Assembly (NCBI GenBank): GCA_012838795.1
Contig: DUOO01000051.1
Location: forward strand, 1 to 52,034
Direction: 5' to 3'
Origin: Clostridiaceae bacterium
Lineage (GTDB): Bacteria; Bacillota; Clostridia; Saccharofermentanales; DTU023
DNA length: 52,034 nt
This document shows, in pieces, positions 1 to 8,698 of this stretch. The first letter of the stretch is position 1; every line of letters begins with the position of its first letter. The position numbers and the translations under genes were made by a program. The notes under the pieces are model-generated. The model searched no databases, had not been told where the DNA came from, and saw only the letters and a list, made by a program, of their open reading frames with translations.

Positions 1-774
1 GAAACTATATATGTAAAAGTATCATCCTTGGCAGTGAGACCGGCCAAGAATTCGACAGTTTTACTTGGCAGATTGACTAAAGGTACCAAGGTAACGGGAT
101 ACCGCGAAGGAGCATGGATAAGAATAAACTATAATGGCAAGCCGGCATACATAGCTGCAAAATTCACAGAGACATTAACTTCGCAAAAAATTATTTACCT
201 TGATCCGGGACACGGCGGCAAAGATAGTGGTGCATATTATAGTGGTATTCGAGAAGCGACGCTTAATCTTAAAATTTCCAACCTGGTCAAAACAGGTCTG
301 GAGAAATTGAATTATCGTGTTATCATGTCACGCACTTCTGATGAATACATAGACATTTATGATCGTGCGGCGGAAGCCAACAGTAAGAATCCGGATATAT
401 TCGTAAGTGTTCACAATAATGCTTTTAGCGGCAATTCTTATGTAAATGGAATAGAGACATACTATTATCAATACAATCCGAAAAAGCCACCTGTTCTTAA
501 TCCGGAAATGCATAATGATCCGGATAGAATTGCAAAGAGCAGAAATCTTGCAGAAATACTCCAAAACATATTAATAAAAGATACAGGAGCAGCGAATCGA
601 GAAGTTAATACTGCATCATTTGTTGTATTACGGGAAACCAAGATACCGGCTGTGTTATTGGAACTGGGTTTTATGTCTAATCCGGATGAACTGCAAAAAT
701 TGACTACCTCTGCATATCAAAATACTTTGGCAAATGCCATAGTAAAAGGAATTCATAACTACTTCGTTCAATAG
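1..774 (+). CDS. SH3b-domain N-acetylmuramoyl-L-alanine amidase, 5'-truncated
   Basis: Secreted wall hydrolase predicted to cut the amide bond between N-acetylmuramic acid and L-alanine in peptidoglycan. The frame is open from base 1, so the true start and any signal peptide lie left of the window; an in-frame TTG at 28 lies inside the SH3b domain and is not the start. Counting from the first codon, about residues 4-56 form a bacterial SH3 (SH3b) domain with the LAVRPAKNST signature. An Amidase_3 domain follows: YLDPGHGG supplies zinc ligand H71, GIREA supplies E85, SVHNN supplies H138, and LELGF supplies the catalytic E221. All expected metal and catalytic residues are present, so the enzyme should be active. 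The SH3b module closely resembles the two in the CHAP protein at 1376-2431, which suggests both enzymes bind the same wall ligand. Family call is certain; physiological role (division, autolysis) is not. Confidence 0.93.
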   Translation, partial: ETIYVKVSSLAVRPAKNSTVLLGRLTKGTKVTGYREGAWIRINYNGKPAYIAAKFTETLTSQKIIYLDPGHGGKDSGAYYSGIREATLNLKISNLVKTGLEKLNYRVIMSRTSDEYIDIYDRAAEANSKNPDIFVSVHNNAFSGNSYVNGIETYYYQYNPKKPPVLNPEMHNDPDRIAKSRNLAEILQNILIKDTGAANREVNTASFVVLRETKIPAVLLELGFMSNPDELQKLTTSAYQNTLANAIVKGIHNYFVQ

Positions 775-919
775 TTTGATTTTATTATAGATTATCTGTT
801 TGGAGAATATTTTTATTTGTTATTCAAGTAGTTTGGAATAAATAGTCAGAAATTTAGAAATCACAGTTTAATCTGATTTGAAATTAAATATTTATCGACA
901 AAGAGAAGGAAATTAAATT

Positions 920-1303
920 ATGAAAAGAAAAATTATTGCAACAAAAAATGCACCGGCAGCTGTAGGAGCATATTCACAAGGTATAAAAGTCGGAGATTTT
1001 GTTTTTACATCAGGTCAATTGCCGATTAATCCGGAAACGGGTGAAATGTCTCAAACCATTGAGGAACAAACGGCCCAGTCCTTGAAGAATGTATCTGCAA
1101 TTTTAGAAGAGGCAGGGAGCAGTTTGGAACAAGCAATTAAATTAACTGTTTTTCTACAGGATATCAGTGACTTTGCAGCAATGAATGAAGTCTATGCATC
1201 TTTTTTCGAAGGTGCTGCACCATGCAGGTCAGCTATTGAAGTAGCAGCTATTCCTAAAGGAGCCAAAATCGAAATTGAAGCGATTGCTTTGATCAGCAAG
1301 TAA
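920..1303 (+). CDS. ridA: RidA family enamine/imine deaminase
   Basis: 127-residue protein of the RidA/YjgF/YER057c family, which hydrolyses reactive enamine/imine intermediates released by PLP enzymes such as threonine dehydratase. It has the expected length and the family signatures: AVGAYSQGIKVGDFVFTSGQ near the N-terminus, and near the C-terminus PCRSAIEVAAIPKGAKIEIE, which holds the conserved arginine that binds the substrate carboxylate. An AGAAGGA ribosome-binding site sits about 8 bases before the ATG. The gene lies between two wall hydrolase genes with 145 and 72 bases of flanking spacer, so it is probably a separate unit rather than functionally linked to them. Confidence 0.95.
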   Translation: MKRKIIATKNAPAAVGAYSQGIKVGDFVFTSGQLPINPETGEMSQTIEEQTAQSLKNVSAILEEAGSSLEQAIKLTVFLQDISDFAAMNEVYASFFEGAAPCRSAIEVAAIPKGAKIEIEAIALISK

Positions 1304-1375
1304 AACATCAAGCAAAAACTGCGCAAATCGAAAGATTCCAATTTCGCTAAGAAATTTAAAGATAAAGGCTAATAG

Positions 1376-2431
1376 ATGAGAAAACAAAAAAAGATAATTT
1401 CCGAAATATTGTGTGTTTTGATATTGGTACTGTTGATCGTACCGGGTTTATTCTCAATTAATACATTAGTATCAGCAAGTACCACTGAAGAAGATTTGTC
1501 CGGAAAAGCCGGAACTGAAGCTGAAGTTTTATATGTCCAAATTAATTATTTAGCAGTACGCCCGGCCAAGAACTCAACAGAGTTACTCGGCAGATTATTA
1601 AAGGGTGATCAGGTAACGGGTTACCGTGACGGTGTATGGATAAGAATAACCTATGGCGGTCAAACAGCTTATATAGCTGCAAAGTACACGGATACGAATC
1701 CCCCGCAGGCGGAAACATACTACGTTAAAGCCGGACCGTTAGCAGTACGCCCGGCCAAGAACTCAACAGAGTTACTCGGCAGATTATTAAAAGGTGATCA
1801 AGTAACAGGCTACCGTGACGGTGTATGGATAAGAATAACCTATGGCGGTCAAACAGCCTATATAGCTGCAAAATATACTACAGAAGAAGTAGTATTTCCC
1901 AAAACAGGTATCCGGAAACTTGACATGGTGTTAGCTCAAGCACGTAAATGGATCGGTACTAGTGATGAAAACCAGGGGCATAAATATATTATTGATACGT
2001 ACAATGAGCAGCCCAATCTTCCGCGTGGCTATCCCATGAGGTATGATGATCCTTGGTGTGATGCTTTTGTAAGTTTTGTAGGTATCCAAACAAATACGAC
2101 AGATATTATTGGCAGAGAAGTTTCTGTTTACTATCATATGAAATTTTTTATGAATAAAGATCAATGGATTGAAGATGGAACAATAACACCCCGCCCGGGA
2201 GATTTGATATCTTTTAGTTGGTCTGCAACCGCACAGCCGAATGATAATTTTCCGGATCACATAGGGTTTGTAGAAGGTATTGATGACGGCTATATTTATA
2301 CAATAGAAGGTAATGCTTCCTCAATAGAAGATTCTTCCTCAGAAGATCATAAGATAGGATATGTTGAGAGAAAAAGATATGCAATTGGATCAAGTGTGAT
2401 CAGGGGTTTTGCACGTCCGGAGTATAAATAG
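1376..2431 (+). CDS. Secreted CHAP-domain peptidoglycan hydrolase with two SH3b repeats
   Basis: 351-residue exported wall hydrolase. Residues 1-34 form a signal peptide (basic RKQKK, hydrophobic core, likely cleavage after VSA). Two nearly identical SH3b domains follow (about residues 58-105 and 121-168), then a CHAP amidase/endopeptidase domain (about 180-350) predicted to cut peptide cross-bridges or the MurNAc-Ala bond. The CHAP catalytic residues are visible: C228 in DDPWCDAF, H295 in DHIGFV, and the polar third position in IEGN (311-313). The SH3b copies are close relatives of the one in the amidase at 1-774, so these may be a pair of remodelling enzymes directed to the same wall component. 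The start ATG has AAAGG 8 bases upstream. Whether it is a phage-derived lysin or a housekeeping hydrolase cannot be decided here; the signal peptide favours a host enzyme. Confidence 0.93.
   Translation: MRKQKKIISEILCVLILVLLIVPGLFSINTLVSASTTEEDLSGKAGTEAEVLYVQINYLAVRPAKNSTELLGRLLKGDQVTGYRDGVWIRITYGGQTAYIAAKYTDTNPPQAETYYVKAGPLAVRPAKNSTELLGRLLKGDQVTGYRDGVWIRITYGGQTAYIAAKYTTEEVVFPKTGIRKLDMVLAQARKWIGTSDENQGHKYIIDTYNEQPNLPRGYPMRYDDPWCDAFVSFVGIQTNTTDIIGREVSVYYHMKFFMNKDQWIEDGTITPRPGDLISFSWSATAQPNDNFPDHIGFVEGIDDGYIYTIEGNASSIEDSSSEDHKIGYVERKRYAIGSSVIRGFARPEYK
1550..1873 (+). repeat. Two near-identical SH3b-coding direct repeats
   Basis: Copies at about 1550-1684 and 1739-1873, exactly 189 bases (63 codons) apart, with only a few third-position differences. 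Near-identity at the DNA level points to a recent in-frame duplication or ongoing gene conversion. A more diverged third copy is in the amidase gene at about 10-170. Confidence 0.9.
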
Positions 2432-2473
2432 TAAATAGACGTCATTCATAACTAGAACTTTGGTACCCCCCCC

Positions 2474-2536
2474 CAGATGTAAAGCTTCGGCAATGTCGTG
2501 CGTGACGAACATTACGGTGATGCCGGTTTTTGTGCG
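2474..2536 (-). pseudogene. Remnant of an ABC transporter ATP-binding subunit
   Basis: Read on the minus strand, 2527 down to 2474 encodes TGITVMFVTHDIAEALHL, which is the stretch after Walker B containing the H-loop histidine (FVTHD) of nitrate/sulfonate/taurine-type importer ATPases. A stop lies just upstream in frame (2537-2539), and a run of nine C on the plus strand (2466-2474) replaces what should follow. No other ABC motif is present on either side. This is a short decay fragment and not a gene. The surrounding spacer 2432-2690 holds nothing else that I recognise. Confidence 0.6.
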
Positions 2537-2690
2537 TTAAATTAATATGTTAAACATTTGCTAATTAAACTTTCTGTTGTTTCGATGTTTATTAAAAGAA
2601 ATGTTTCCATAATTCCCTATTGGTATTAATATCTATTGGTATCGCAATCAACAACCTTAATTACCAACTCTGACATAATTTTTGCCATAA

Positions 2691-4388
2691 TCAATCAGCG
2701 AAAATTTCATTGATTTTGGTTGTAATCTCTTCAATGGCAATATCTTCAGATGTGCCGGAACCGGCAATCTTCAGCTCGACTTTACCGTCGGCAATGCCAC
2801 GACCGACAGTTATCCGGGCATAAGCACCGATTAATTCCATATCATTGAATTTAACACCTGCTCTCTCATCGCGATCGTCAAGTAAAATATCGAGCTTGGT
2901 ATTTGAACTTAATTCCGCATATAGTTTATCAGCAACTTCAACTTGCTCAGCATTTTTCGTATTGATAATTACGATTGCGACTTGAATAGGAGCCAAATGC
3001 TTCGGCCAAAGAATACCGTGTTCATCATGGTTTTGTTCGACAATTGCCGCCATACAACGAGCAATTCCGATACCGTAAGAACCCATTTGAACAGGAATCA
3101 ATTTATTGTTTTGATCTGTATAATAGAGATCCATTGCTTTGGCATAACCATCGCCTAATTTGAACGTATTGCCGACTTCGATACCACGCATAAACTTGAC
3201 CGGACCTGCACCGTTTTCACACATGTCGCCTTCTTTGATTTTACGAATATCCGCAACTTGAGCAGGCTTGAAATCAGATAAATTGACATTAATAAAATGC
3301 TGATCGACTTGATTTGCGCCTACAATAAAATTCTTCATCACAGTTATTTCCTGATCAAGAATAATCGGAATATCCAGACCGACGGGACCGGCAAAACCGA
3401 CCGGAGCGTTAGTAGCAGCGACGACTTCTTCTTCGCTCGCCATTTCGATTTCATTGGCACCTAAAAGCTTCAGGACTTTAGTTTCATTGACTTCATGATC
3501 ACCTCTGACACATAGAGCATAAATCTTGCCGTCGATGTTATATATTAAAGTTTTGACAAATTTCTTGATATCTTCATTAAGGAATGCAACAACTTCTTCT
3601 ATAGTTTTGGCCTGTGGTGTATCTTTAATTTCATAAGATAACTCCGGCTCATCGGAGAGTTCATCTTCGATGACACACTTGGCAATTTCCAAATTGCCGG
3701 CATAGCCGGAAGATTCTTCAATAACCAAAATATCTTCGCCGATCTCGCACACCGCCTGAAATTCTTCAGAAAGCAACCCGCCCATTACACCTGTATCGGC
3801 ACGCACTATAACATAGTCAAGCTCTAAGCGATCAAAAATCTTTTTATAAGCCTGAAACATTTTGTCATAAGCCACATCAAGTCCTGCCAAATCACGATCG
3901 AAAGTATAGGCGTCCTTCATGACAAATTCACGTACGCGGATTAAGCCGAAACGCGGTCTCGGTTCATCACGGAATTTGGTTTGAAATTGATAAAGGCTTA
4001 TGGGCATATCTTTATAAGAGTGGATATGCATTTTGGCAGCAGCAGCAAATAATTCTTCATGGGTAGGTCCTAAAACAAACGGTTTATTAAAACGGTCTTT
4101 CAAAGCAAACATGCTATTACCGAAAGTTTCTCTGCGACCCGATTCAATATAGACTTCTTCCGCAATCATTGCCGGCATGCTCAATTCCAAAGAATGAATT
4201 GCATTCATCTCTTCTCGAACAATATTTTCGATTTTGTTCATGACTCGTAAACCTAAAGGCAACATCATATAGATTCCGGAGGAGGTTTTCTTAATCATGC
4301 CGGAGCGCACAAGTAAGTTTCCGCTGGTCGAATCTTCGTTTTTAACATCATCTCTTAAAGTAAAAAAATAATCTCTGCTTAGTCTCAT
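2691..4388 (-). CDS. proS: Prolyl-tRNA synthetase, bacterial type with editing domain
   Basis: 565-residue class II aminoacyl-tRNA synthetase charging tRNA-Pro. The start is placed at the ATG at 4386-4388 because AGGAG lies just upstream on the minus strand and the protein then begins MRLSRDYFFTLRDD, as expected for the family; a further in-frame ATG 27 bases upstream has no such site. Motif 2 (FRDEPRPRFGLIRVREF) and motif 3 (GSYGIGIARCMAA) are intact. Between motifs 2 and 3 lies the YbaK-like insertion domain (KFVKTLIYNIDGKIYAL and onward), which hydrolyses mischarged Ala-tRNA-Pro. The C-terminal anticodon-binding domain is complete. Length matches the bacterial form. It is transcribed divergently from malQ. 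I looked for a T-box leader in 4389-4653 and saw none. Confidence 0.97.
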   Translation of the reverse strand: MRLSRDYFFTLRDDVKNEDSTSGNLLVRSGMIKKTSSGIYMMLPLGLRVMNKIENIVREEMNAIHSLELSMPAMIAEEVYIESGRRETFGNSMFALKDRFNKPFVLGPTHEELFAAAAKMHIHSYKDMPISLYQFQTKFRDEPRPRFGLIRVREFVMKDAYTFDRDLAGLDVAYDKMFQAYKKIFDRLELDYVIVRADTGVMGGLLSEEFQAVCEIGEDILVIEESSGYAGNLEIAKCVIEDELSDEPELSYEIKDTPQAKTIEEVVAFLNEDIKKFVKTLIYNIDGKIYALCVRGDHEVNETKVLKLLGANEIEMASEEEVVAATNAPVGFAGPVGLDIPIILDQEITVMKNFIVGANQVDQHFINVNLSDFKPAQVADIRKIKEGDMCENGAGPVKFMRGIEVGNTFKLGDGYAKAMDLYYTDQNNKLIPVQMGSYGIGIARCMAAIVEQNHDEHGILWPKHLAPIQVAIVIINTKNAEQVEVADKLYAELSSNTKLDILLDDRDERAGVKFNDMELIGAYARITVGRGIADGKVELKIAGSGTSEDIAIEEITTKINEIFAD

Positions 4389-4653
4389 TAATGATCTCCT
4401 GTAAAAGCCAAACAAGTTTAAACTGTTTGCCGGTTTCTATATTTACTTAATGTATAAATATGTACTGTTTAATTCAATAAATGATTTTTATCCACAAAGC
4501 TATAAAATATAATTTCCTTAAATGCTGAATTATTGTATCATGATTCGTGGAGTCACGCTATATTTCAAGGAACAGCGAATATTCCGAAATTAAAAATACA
4601 AAATGCAAATTGTGTTTTTACCAGAATTATCATATATAAAAGCAGGTTAAATC

Positions 4654-6210
4654 ATGGTCAAAAAAAAGATTATTAAAACAATGCCTCGTTTGAGCGGAGT
4701 TTTGCTCCATATCAGTTCATTGCCATCTCCTTACGGAATAGGCACAATGGGCAAGGAGGCATATCGTTTCATTCGTTTTTTACACGAAGCAGGTCAGTCA
4801 TATTGGCAAATCTTGCCGTTAGGAACAACAGGATTTGCTAATTCTCCTTATCAGAATTTTTCAGTTTATGCCGGAAATCCTTATTTTATTGATTTCGATT
4901 TGCTGATTGAGGATGGATTGTTACTGCCTGATGCACCCGGCGGTTTAGATTGGGGTGAAGATCCTGCAAAAGTTGATTATGGCTTAATTTATGAAAATAA
5001 GAGAAAAGTCTTATATTGGGCTTATGAAGGTATGCTTTACTTTAAACCGCATCAGCTGATGGCGATGAAAGATGATTTTGTTGAAAAACAGCAATCGTGG
5101 TTGGAAGATTATGCCATATTTATGGTATTGAAAGATAAATTTTCAGGTGAAAGCTGGCAAACCTGGCCGGATCAATATCGCTTGCGCGATTCGCAAACGA
5201 TGGAAGATTTTGTTAAAGAACATGAGGCTGAACTTGATTACTATTATTTTGAACAGTTTATTTTTCATCGTCAATGGAGCCATGTCAGACAATATGCCGA
5301 ACAACATGATATCAAGATTATCGGTGATTTGCCGATTTATGTTGCTCCGGACAGTGTTGATGTTTGGGCGAATCCGGAATTATTTCAGCTGAATTCGGAT
5401 CGTGAATTAACACACGTTGCAGGATGTCCGCCGGATTTATTTACACCTGACGGACAACTCTGGGGCAATCCGCTATATGATTGGCAGGAAATGGAACAGA
5501 ACGATTTTTCTTGGTGGATCAAACGTATCGAGTGGTCGATGAGTCTTTATGATTATGTCCGAATTGATCATTTCCGCGGCTTTGAATCTTATTGGTCGGT
5601 TCCTTACGGTGATCCGACAGCTCGCTTCGGCAAATGGATTGACGGTCCGGGTGAAAGACTGTTTAAAGCTATGGCAGATTCTTTGGGTGAAATTCGGGTT
5701 ATCGCGGAAGACCTGGGATTTATGACGGATGAAGTAATTGCTTTAAGAAAAAAGCTTGGCTTCCCGGGTATGAGCGTTTTGCAATTTGCTTTTGATCCGA
5801 AAATGAACAGCACCTATTTGCCTCATAATTTAAAGCGTAATAATGTTGTTTATGCCGGAACCCACGATAATTCAACTACTCACGGCTGGTTTAATTTACT
5901 CGATGAAAAAACCAGAAGTTTGGCGGTTGATTATTTCGGTCTTACAGAAGAAGAAGGATATACCAAAGGTTTTATACGAGGAGCAATGAATACGGTTGCC
6001 AATACATGTATTCTTACGATGCAGGATCTGCTGGATTTAGATGAAAGTGCCAGAATGAATCTTCCCGGCAGTTCCGGAGGGAACTGGGAATGGCGTTTGT
6101 CAGCTGATCAAATTAATTCGGAAATTGCAGCAGATCTCCACCGTATGACATACCTGTCCGGACGTTTACCGGCAGAAAAACCGGAAATCGAGTTGCATGA
6201 ATTAGCATAG
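4654..6210 (+). CDS. malQ: 4-alpha-glucanotransferase (amylomaltase)
   Basis: 518-residue GH77 enzyme that transfers alpha-1,4-glucan segments between maltodextrins, releasing glucose. Hallmarks in order: GVLLHISSLPSPYGIGTMG, SYWQILPLG, NSPYQNFSVYAGNP, GDLPIYVAPDSVDVW, AGCPPDLF, the nucleophile aspartate in VRIDHFRG, the acid/base glutamate in VIAEDLG, and the transition-state aspartate in GTHDNSTTHGW. The C-terminal PGSSGGNWEWRL is also standard. Full length for the family. AGCAGG precedes the ATG by 7 bases. It stands alone without maltose transport or glycogen genes, so it probably serves glycogen or maltodextrin turnover encoded elsewhere. Confidence 0.97.
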   Translation: MVKKKIIKTMPRLSGVLLHISSLPSPYGIGTMGKEAYRFIRFLHEAGQSYWQILPLGTTGFANSPYQNFSVYAGNPYFIDFDLLIEDGLLLPDAPGGLDWGEDPAKVDYGLIYENKRKVLYWAYEGMLYFKPHQLMAMKDDFVEKQQSWLEDYAIFMVLKDKFSGESWQTWPDQYRLRDSQTMEDFVKEHEAELDYYYFEQFIFHRQWSHVRQYAEQHDIKIIGDLPIYVAPDSVDVWANPELFQLNSDRELTHVAGCPPDLFTPDGQLWGNPLYDWQEMEQNDFSWWIKRIEWSMSLYDYVRIDHFRGFESYWSVPYGDPTARFGKWIDGPGERLFKAMADSLGEIRVIAEDLGFMTDEVIALRKKLGFPGMSVLQFAFDPKMNSTYLPHNLKRNNVVYAGTHDNSTTHGWFNLLDEKTRSLAVDYFGLTEEEGYTKGFIRGAMNTVANTCILTMQDLLDLDESARMNLPGSSGGNWEWRLSADQINSEIAADLHRMTYLSGRLPAEKPEIELHELA

Positions 6211-6235
6211 TGTAACTCAAGTCACATATTTATTT

Positions 6236-6265
6236 TTGATAAAAGTATAAACTTGAATATATAAT
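6236..6265 (+). promoter_or_regulatory. Candidate sigma-A promoter of the suf operon
   Basis: TTGATA (6236-6241), 18-base spacer, consensus TATAAT (6260-6265), about 110 bases before sufC. The leader contains CCGGAAAAA-like repeats (about 6275-6311), which could be a regulator site, but none is recognised. No IscR/Rrf2 gene is in the window. Confidence 0.55.
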
Positions 6266-6374
6266 TCAGAAATTCCGGAAAAATTACTATTAACAAGTAC
6301 CGGAAAAACCGATAATTAAACAAATGATGTGATATACGCAAATTAATTATATTTTACATAAAGGAGTATTTTCG

Positions 6375-7154
6375 ATGTCGAAGATGTTGGAAGTAAATAA
6401 TTTAAAAGTAGCAGTCAATGATACTGAGATTATTAAGGGGATTGATTTAGAAATCGGACGTGGTGAAGTTCATGTTTTGATGGGACCGAACGGTGCCGGT
6501 AAATCAACTTTAGCCAGAACAATTATGGCTGATCCTCAATTTGAACAAGTTGAGGGAGATATTTATTTTGAAGGCGAGAATATCAATGAGTTATCGGCAG
6601 ATGAAAGAGCAAAACTCGGAATTTTTTTGACTTTTCAAAATCCGTTGGAGGTTGCAGGAATTTCTGTTGAAGATTTTTTACGTACAACCAAAATAGAATT
6701 GAGCGGTGAAGACATCTCTGTGCTCAAATTCAAACGTGAATTACAAAATCATATGCAAGAGCTTGATTTAGATCAGACCTATGCTGAGAGATACCTCAAT
6801 GTCGGTTTTTCCGGCGGCGAAAAGAAAAAAGGTGAAATCCTGCAAATGACCGTGTTGGATCCGGATTTAATTATGCTTGATGAACCTGATTCAGGTCTTG
6901 ATGTTGACGCTGTGAAAATTGTTTCTCAAACTGTTGCCGATTTCTTATCGGATAAAAATAAAAGTTGTCTGATCATTACCCACCATAGTGTTATTTTAGA
7001 GAGCGTGAAACCTGATTTTGCCCATATTTTAATCGATGGAAAATTAGTCAAACAGGGCGGTCCGGAATTAATTGAGCGAGTAAATAATGAAGGCTATAAT
7101 TGGATTCGCGAAGAACTTGGTTTGGAAAAAGTTCACGATGAAGTCCTCGCTTAA
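6375..7154 (+). CDS. sufC: Fe-S cluster assembly ATPase SufC
   Basis: 259-residue ABC-type ATPase of the SufBC2D scaffold, a soluble complex and not a transporter. Walker A GPNGAGKST is at 37-45, the signature loop is FSGGEKKK, Walker B is LIMLDEPDSGLD, and the H-loop is LIITHHS. The family-typical SGGEKKK and SGLD variants separate it from importer ATPases. AAAGGAG sits 8 bases before ATG. First gene of sufC-sufB-sufD-sufS-sufU, the usual Gram-positive order. Confidence 0.97.
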   Translation: MSKMLEVNNLKVAVNDTEIIKGIDLEIGRGEVHVLMGPNGAGKSTLARTIMADPQFEQVEGDIYFEGENINELSADERAKLGIFLTFQNPLEVAGISVEDFLRTTKIELSGEDISVLKFKRELQNHMQELDLDQTYAERYLNVGFSGGEKKKGEILQMTVLDPDLIMLDEPDSGLDVDAVKIVSQTVADFLSDKNKSCLIITHHSVILESVKPDFAHILIDGKLVKQGGPELIERVNNEGYNWIREELGLEKVHDEVLA

Positions 7155-7174
7155 TCTGAGGAGGAGTTGAATCA

Positions 7175-8698
7175 ATGTTAAATACAAAGCCTAAGCAAAA
7201 TATTAAACAACAAGACAGAGAACGAATCTTGGCGGAAAAAGCTGCTGAGCGTGAAATCTTGAAAGAAGCCAGACGCAAAGAGCGGGCTGAAAAGCTTAAA
7301 GAGCGAACTTACGTTGAAGAATTTGATCGTGGTGTTTACGATATAAAAAACCCGAACAGATATGAAATAATGTTGTCCAAAGGATTAAGTGAAGAGATTG
7401 TACGTGAAATTTCTTCGATTAAAAATGAGCCGGATTGGATGTTGAAAAAGCGTCTTGCAGCTCTTGAAATTTATCAGAAAATGGAAAATCCGAATTGGGG
7501 CCCTGACTTATCCGAATTGGATATGGATGAGATAGCAACCTATATTCGCCCGAAAGCCCAAATGGAAAGCAATTGGCAGGAAGTGCCGGACGAAATTCGC
7601 AAGACTTTTGAACTATTAGGAATTCCGGAAGCTGAACTCGATTATCTGTCCGGTGTCGGTGCACAATATGATTCGGAAGTTGTTTACCACAACATGAAAG
7701 ACTATTTAGCTTTACAGGGCGTGGTTTACACAGATTTTGAATCCGGGGTTGAACAATATCCGGAGATTATCCGGGAATATTTCGGCACCTGCCTTAAACC
7801 GAATCTGCATCGTTATTCAGCTTTGCATTATGCAGTTTGGTCAGGCGGTTCCTTCGTCTATGTACCGGAAGGTGTACAAGTCGATATTCCTCTGCAAAGC
7901 TATTTCAGAATGAATGCACCGGGTGCAGGTCAGTTTGAGCATACATTGATCATTGTTGAAAAAGGCGGAAGTCTGCATTTTATCGAGGGCTGTTCCGCGC
8001 CGCGTTATAATACAATCAATTTGCATGCCGGAGGAGTTGAATTATTTGTGAAAGAGGGTGCCAAGTTACGCTACTCGACAATTGAGAACTGGTCGCGCAA
8101 TATGTATAACCTGAACTCCAAACGAGCGATTGTTGAAAAAAACGGAGTAATCGAATGGATTTCCGGTTCATTCGGTTCAAGAGTATCTATGCTCTATCCG
8201 GCAAGTATTCTGATCGGTGAAGGTGCACGCAGTGAATTTACCGGAATTACGTTTGCCGGTGCCGGTCAAACTCTCGATACGGGAGCACAAGTTGTGCATA
8301 AAGCACCACATACTTATTCTACGGTAGAAACGAAGTCAATTTCCAAAGGCGGCGGCAAAGCGATATATCGCAGCCTGGTTCAAGTTGAAGAAGGTGCTTA
8401 CGGTTGCAAATCGAATACGGATTGTCAATCCTTGATGCTTGACGCACAAAGTCGCGGTGATACGATTCCGACGATTATTTTGAAAAACGATGATGTTGAC
8501 TTCGGGCATGAAGCGAAAATCGGCCGGATCGATGATCAGGCAATTTTCTATTTGATGAGTCGCGGACTTTCGGAGGAAGAAGCGAAAGCAATGATTGTGC
8601 GCGGTTTTGCTGAACCGGTTGCTAAAGAACTTCCTCTGGAATATGCAGTAGAGATGAATGAATTGATCAATCTCGAATTGAAGGGAGCGATCGGCTGA
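7175..8698 (+). CDS. sufB: Fe-S cluster scaffold protein SufB
   Basis: 507-residue scaffold subunit on which Fe-S clusters are built, partner of SufC and SufD. Hallmarks include YDSEVVYHNMK, the beta-helix core with VEKGGSLHFIEGCSAP, TIENWS, and the C-terminal DVDFGHEAKIGRIDDQAIFYLMSRGLSEEEA, which carries the conserved interface histidine. An N-terminal segment of about 40 residues is highly charged (Lys/Arg/Glu) and longer than in typical 465-residue SufB; it is probably helical. The start is supported by GAGGAGGAG 8 bases upstream. It begins 20 bases after sufC and its stop overlaps the sufD start (TGATG), consistent with coupled translation and stoichiometric assembly. Confidence 0.97.
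   Translation: MLNTKPKQNIKQQDRERILAEKAAEREILKEARRKERAEKLKERTYVEEFDRGVYDIKNPNRYEIMLSKGLSEEIVREISSIKNEPDWMLKKRLAALEIYQKMENPNWGPDLSELDMDEIATYIRPKAQMESNWQEVPDEIRKTFELLGIPEAELDYLSGVGAQYDSEVVYHNMKDYLALQGVVYTDFESGVEQYPEIIREYFGTCLKPNLHRYSALHYAVWSGGSFVYVPEGVQVDIPLQSYFRMNAPGAGQFEHTLIIVEKGGSLHFIEGCSAPRYNTINLHAGGVELFVKEGAKLRYSTIENWSRNMYNLNSKRAIVEKNGVIEWISGSFGSRVSMLYPASILIGEGARSEFTGITFAGAGQTLDTGAQVVHKAPHTYSTVETKSISKGGGKAIYRSLVQVEEGAYGCKSNTDCQSLMLDAQSRGDTIPTIILKNDDVDFGHEAKIGRIDDQAIFYLMSRGLSEEEAKAMIVRGFAEPVAKELPLEYAVEMNELINLELKGAIG

Noticed and set aside
4389-4653. T-box riboswitch upstream of proS
   Set aside because: No T-box consensus or specifier-loop structure was visible on the minus strand; nothing else recognised there.
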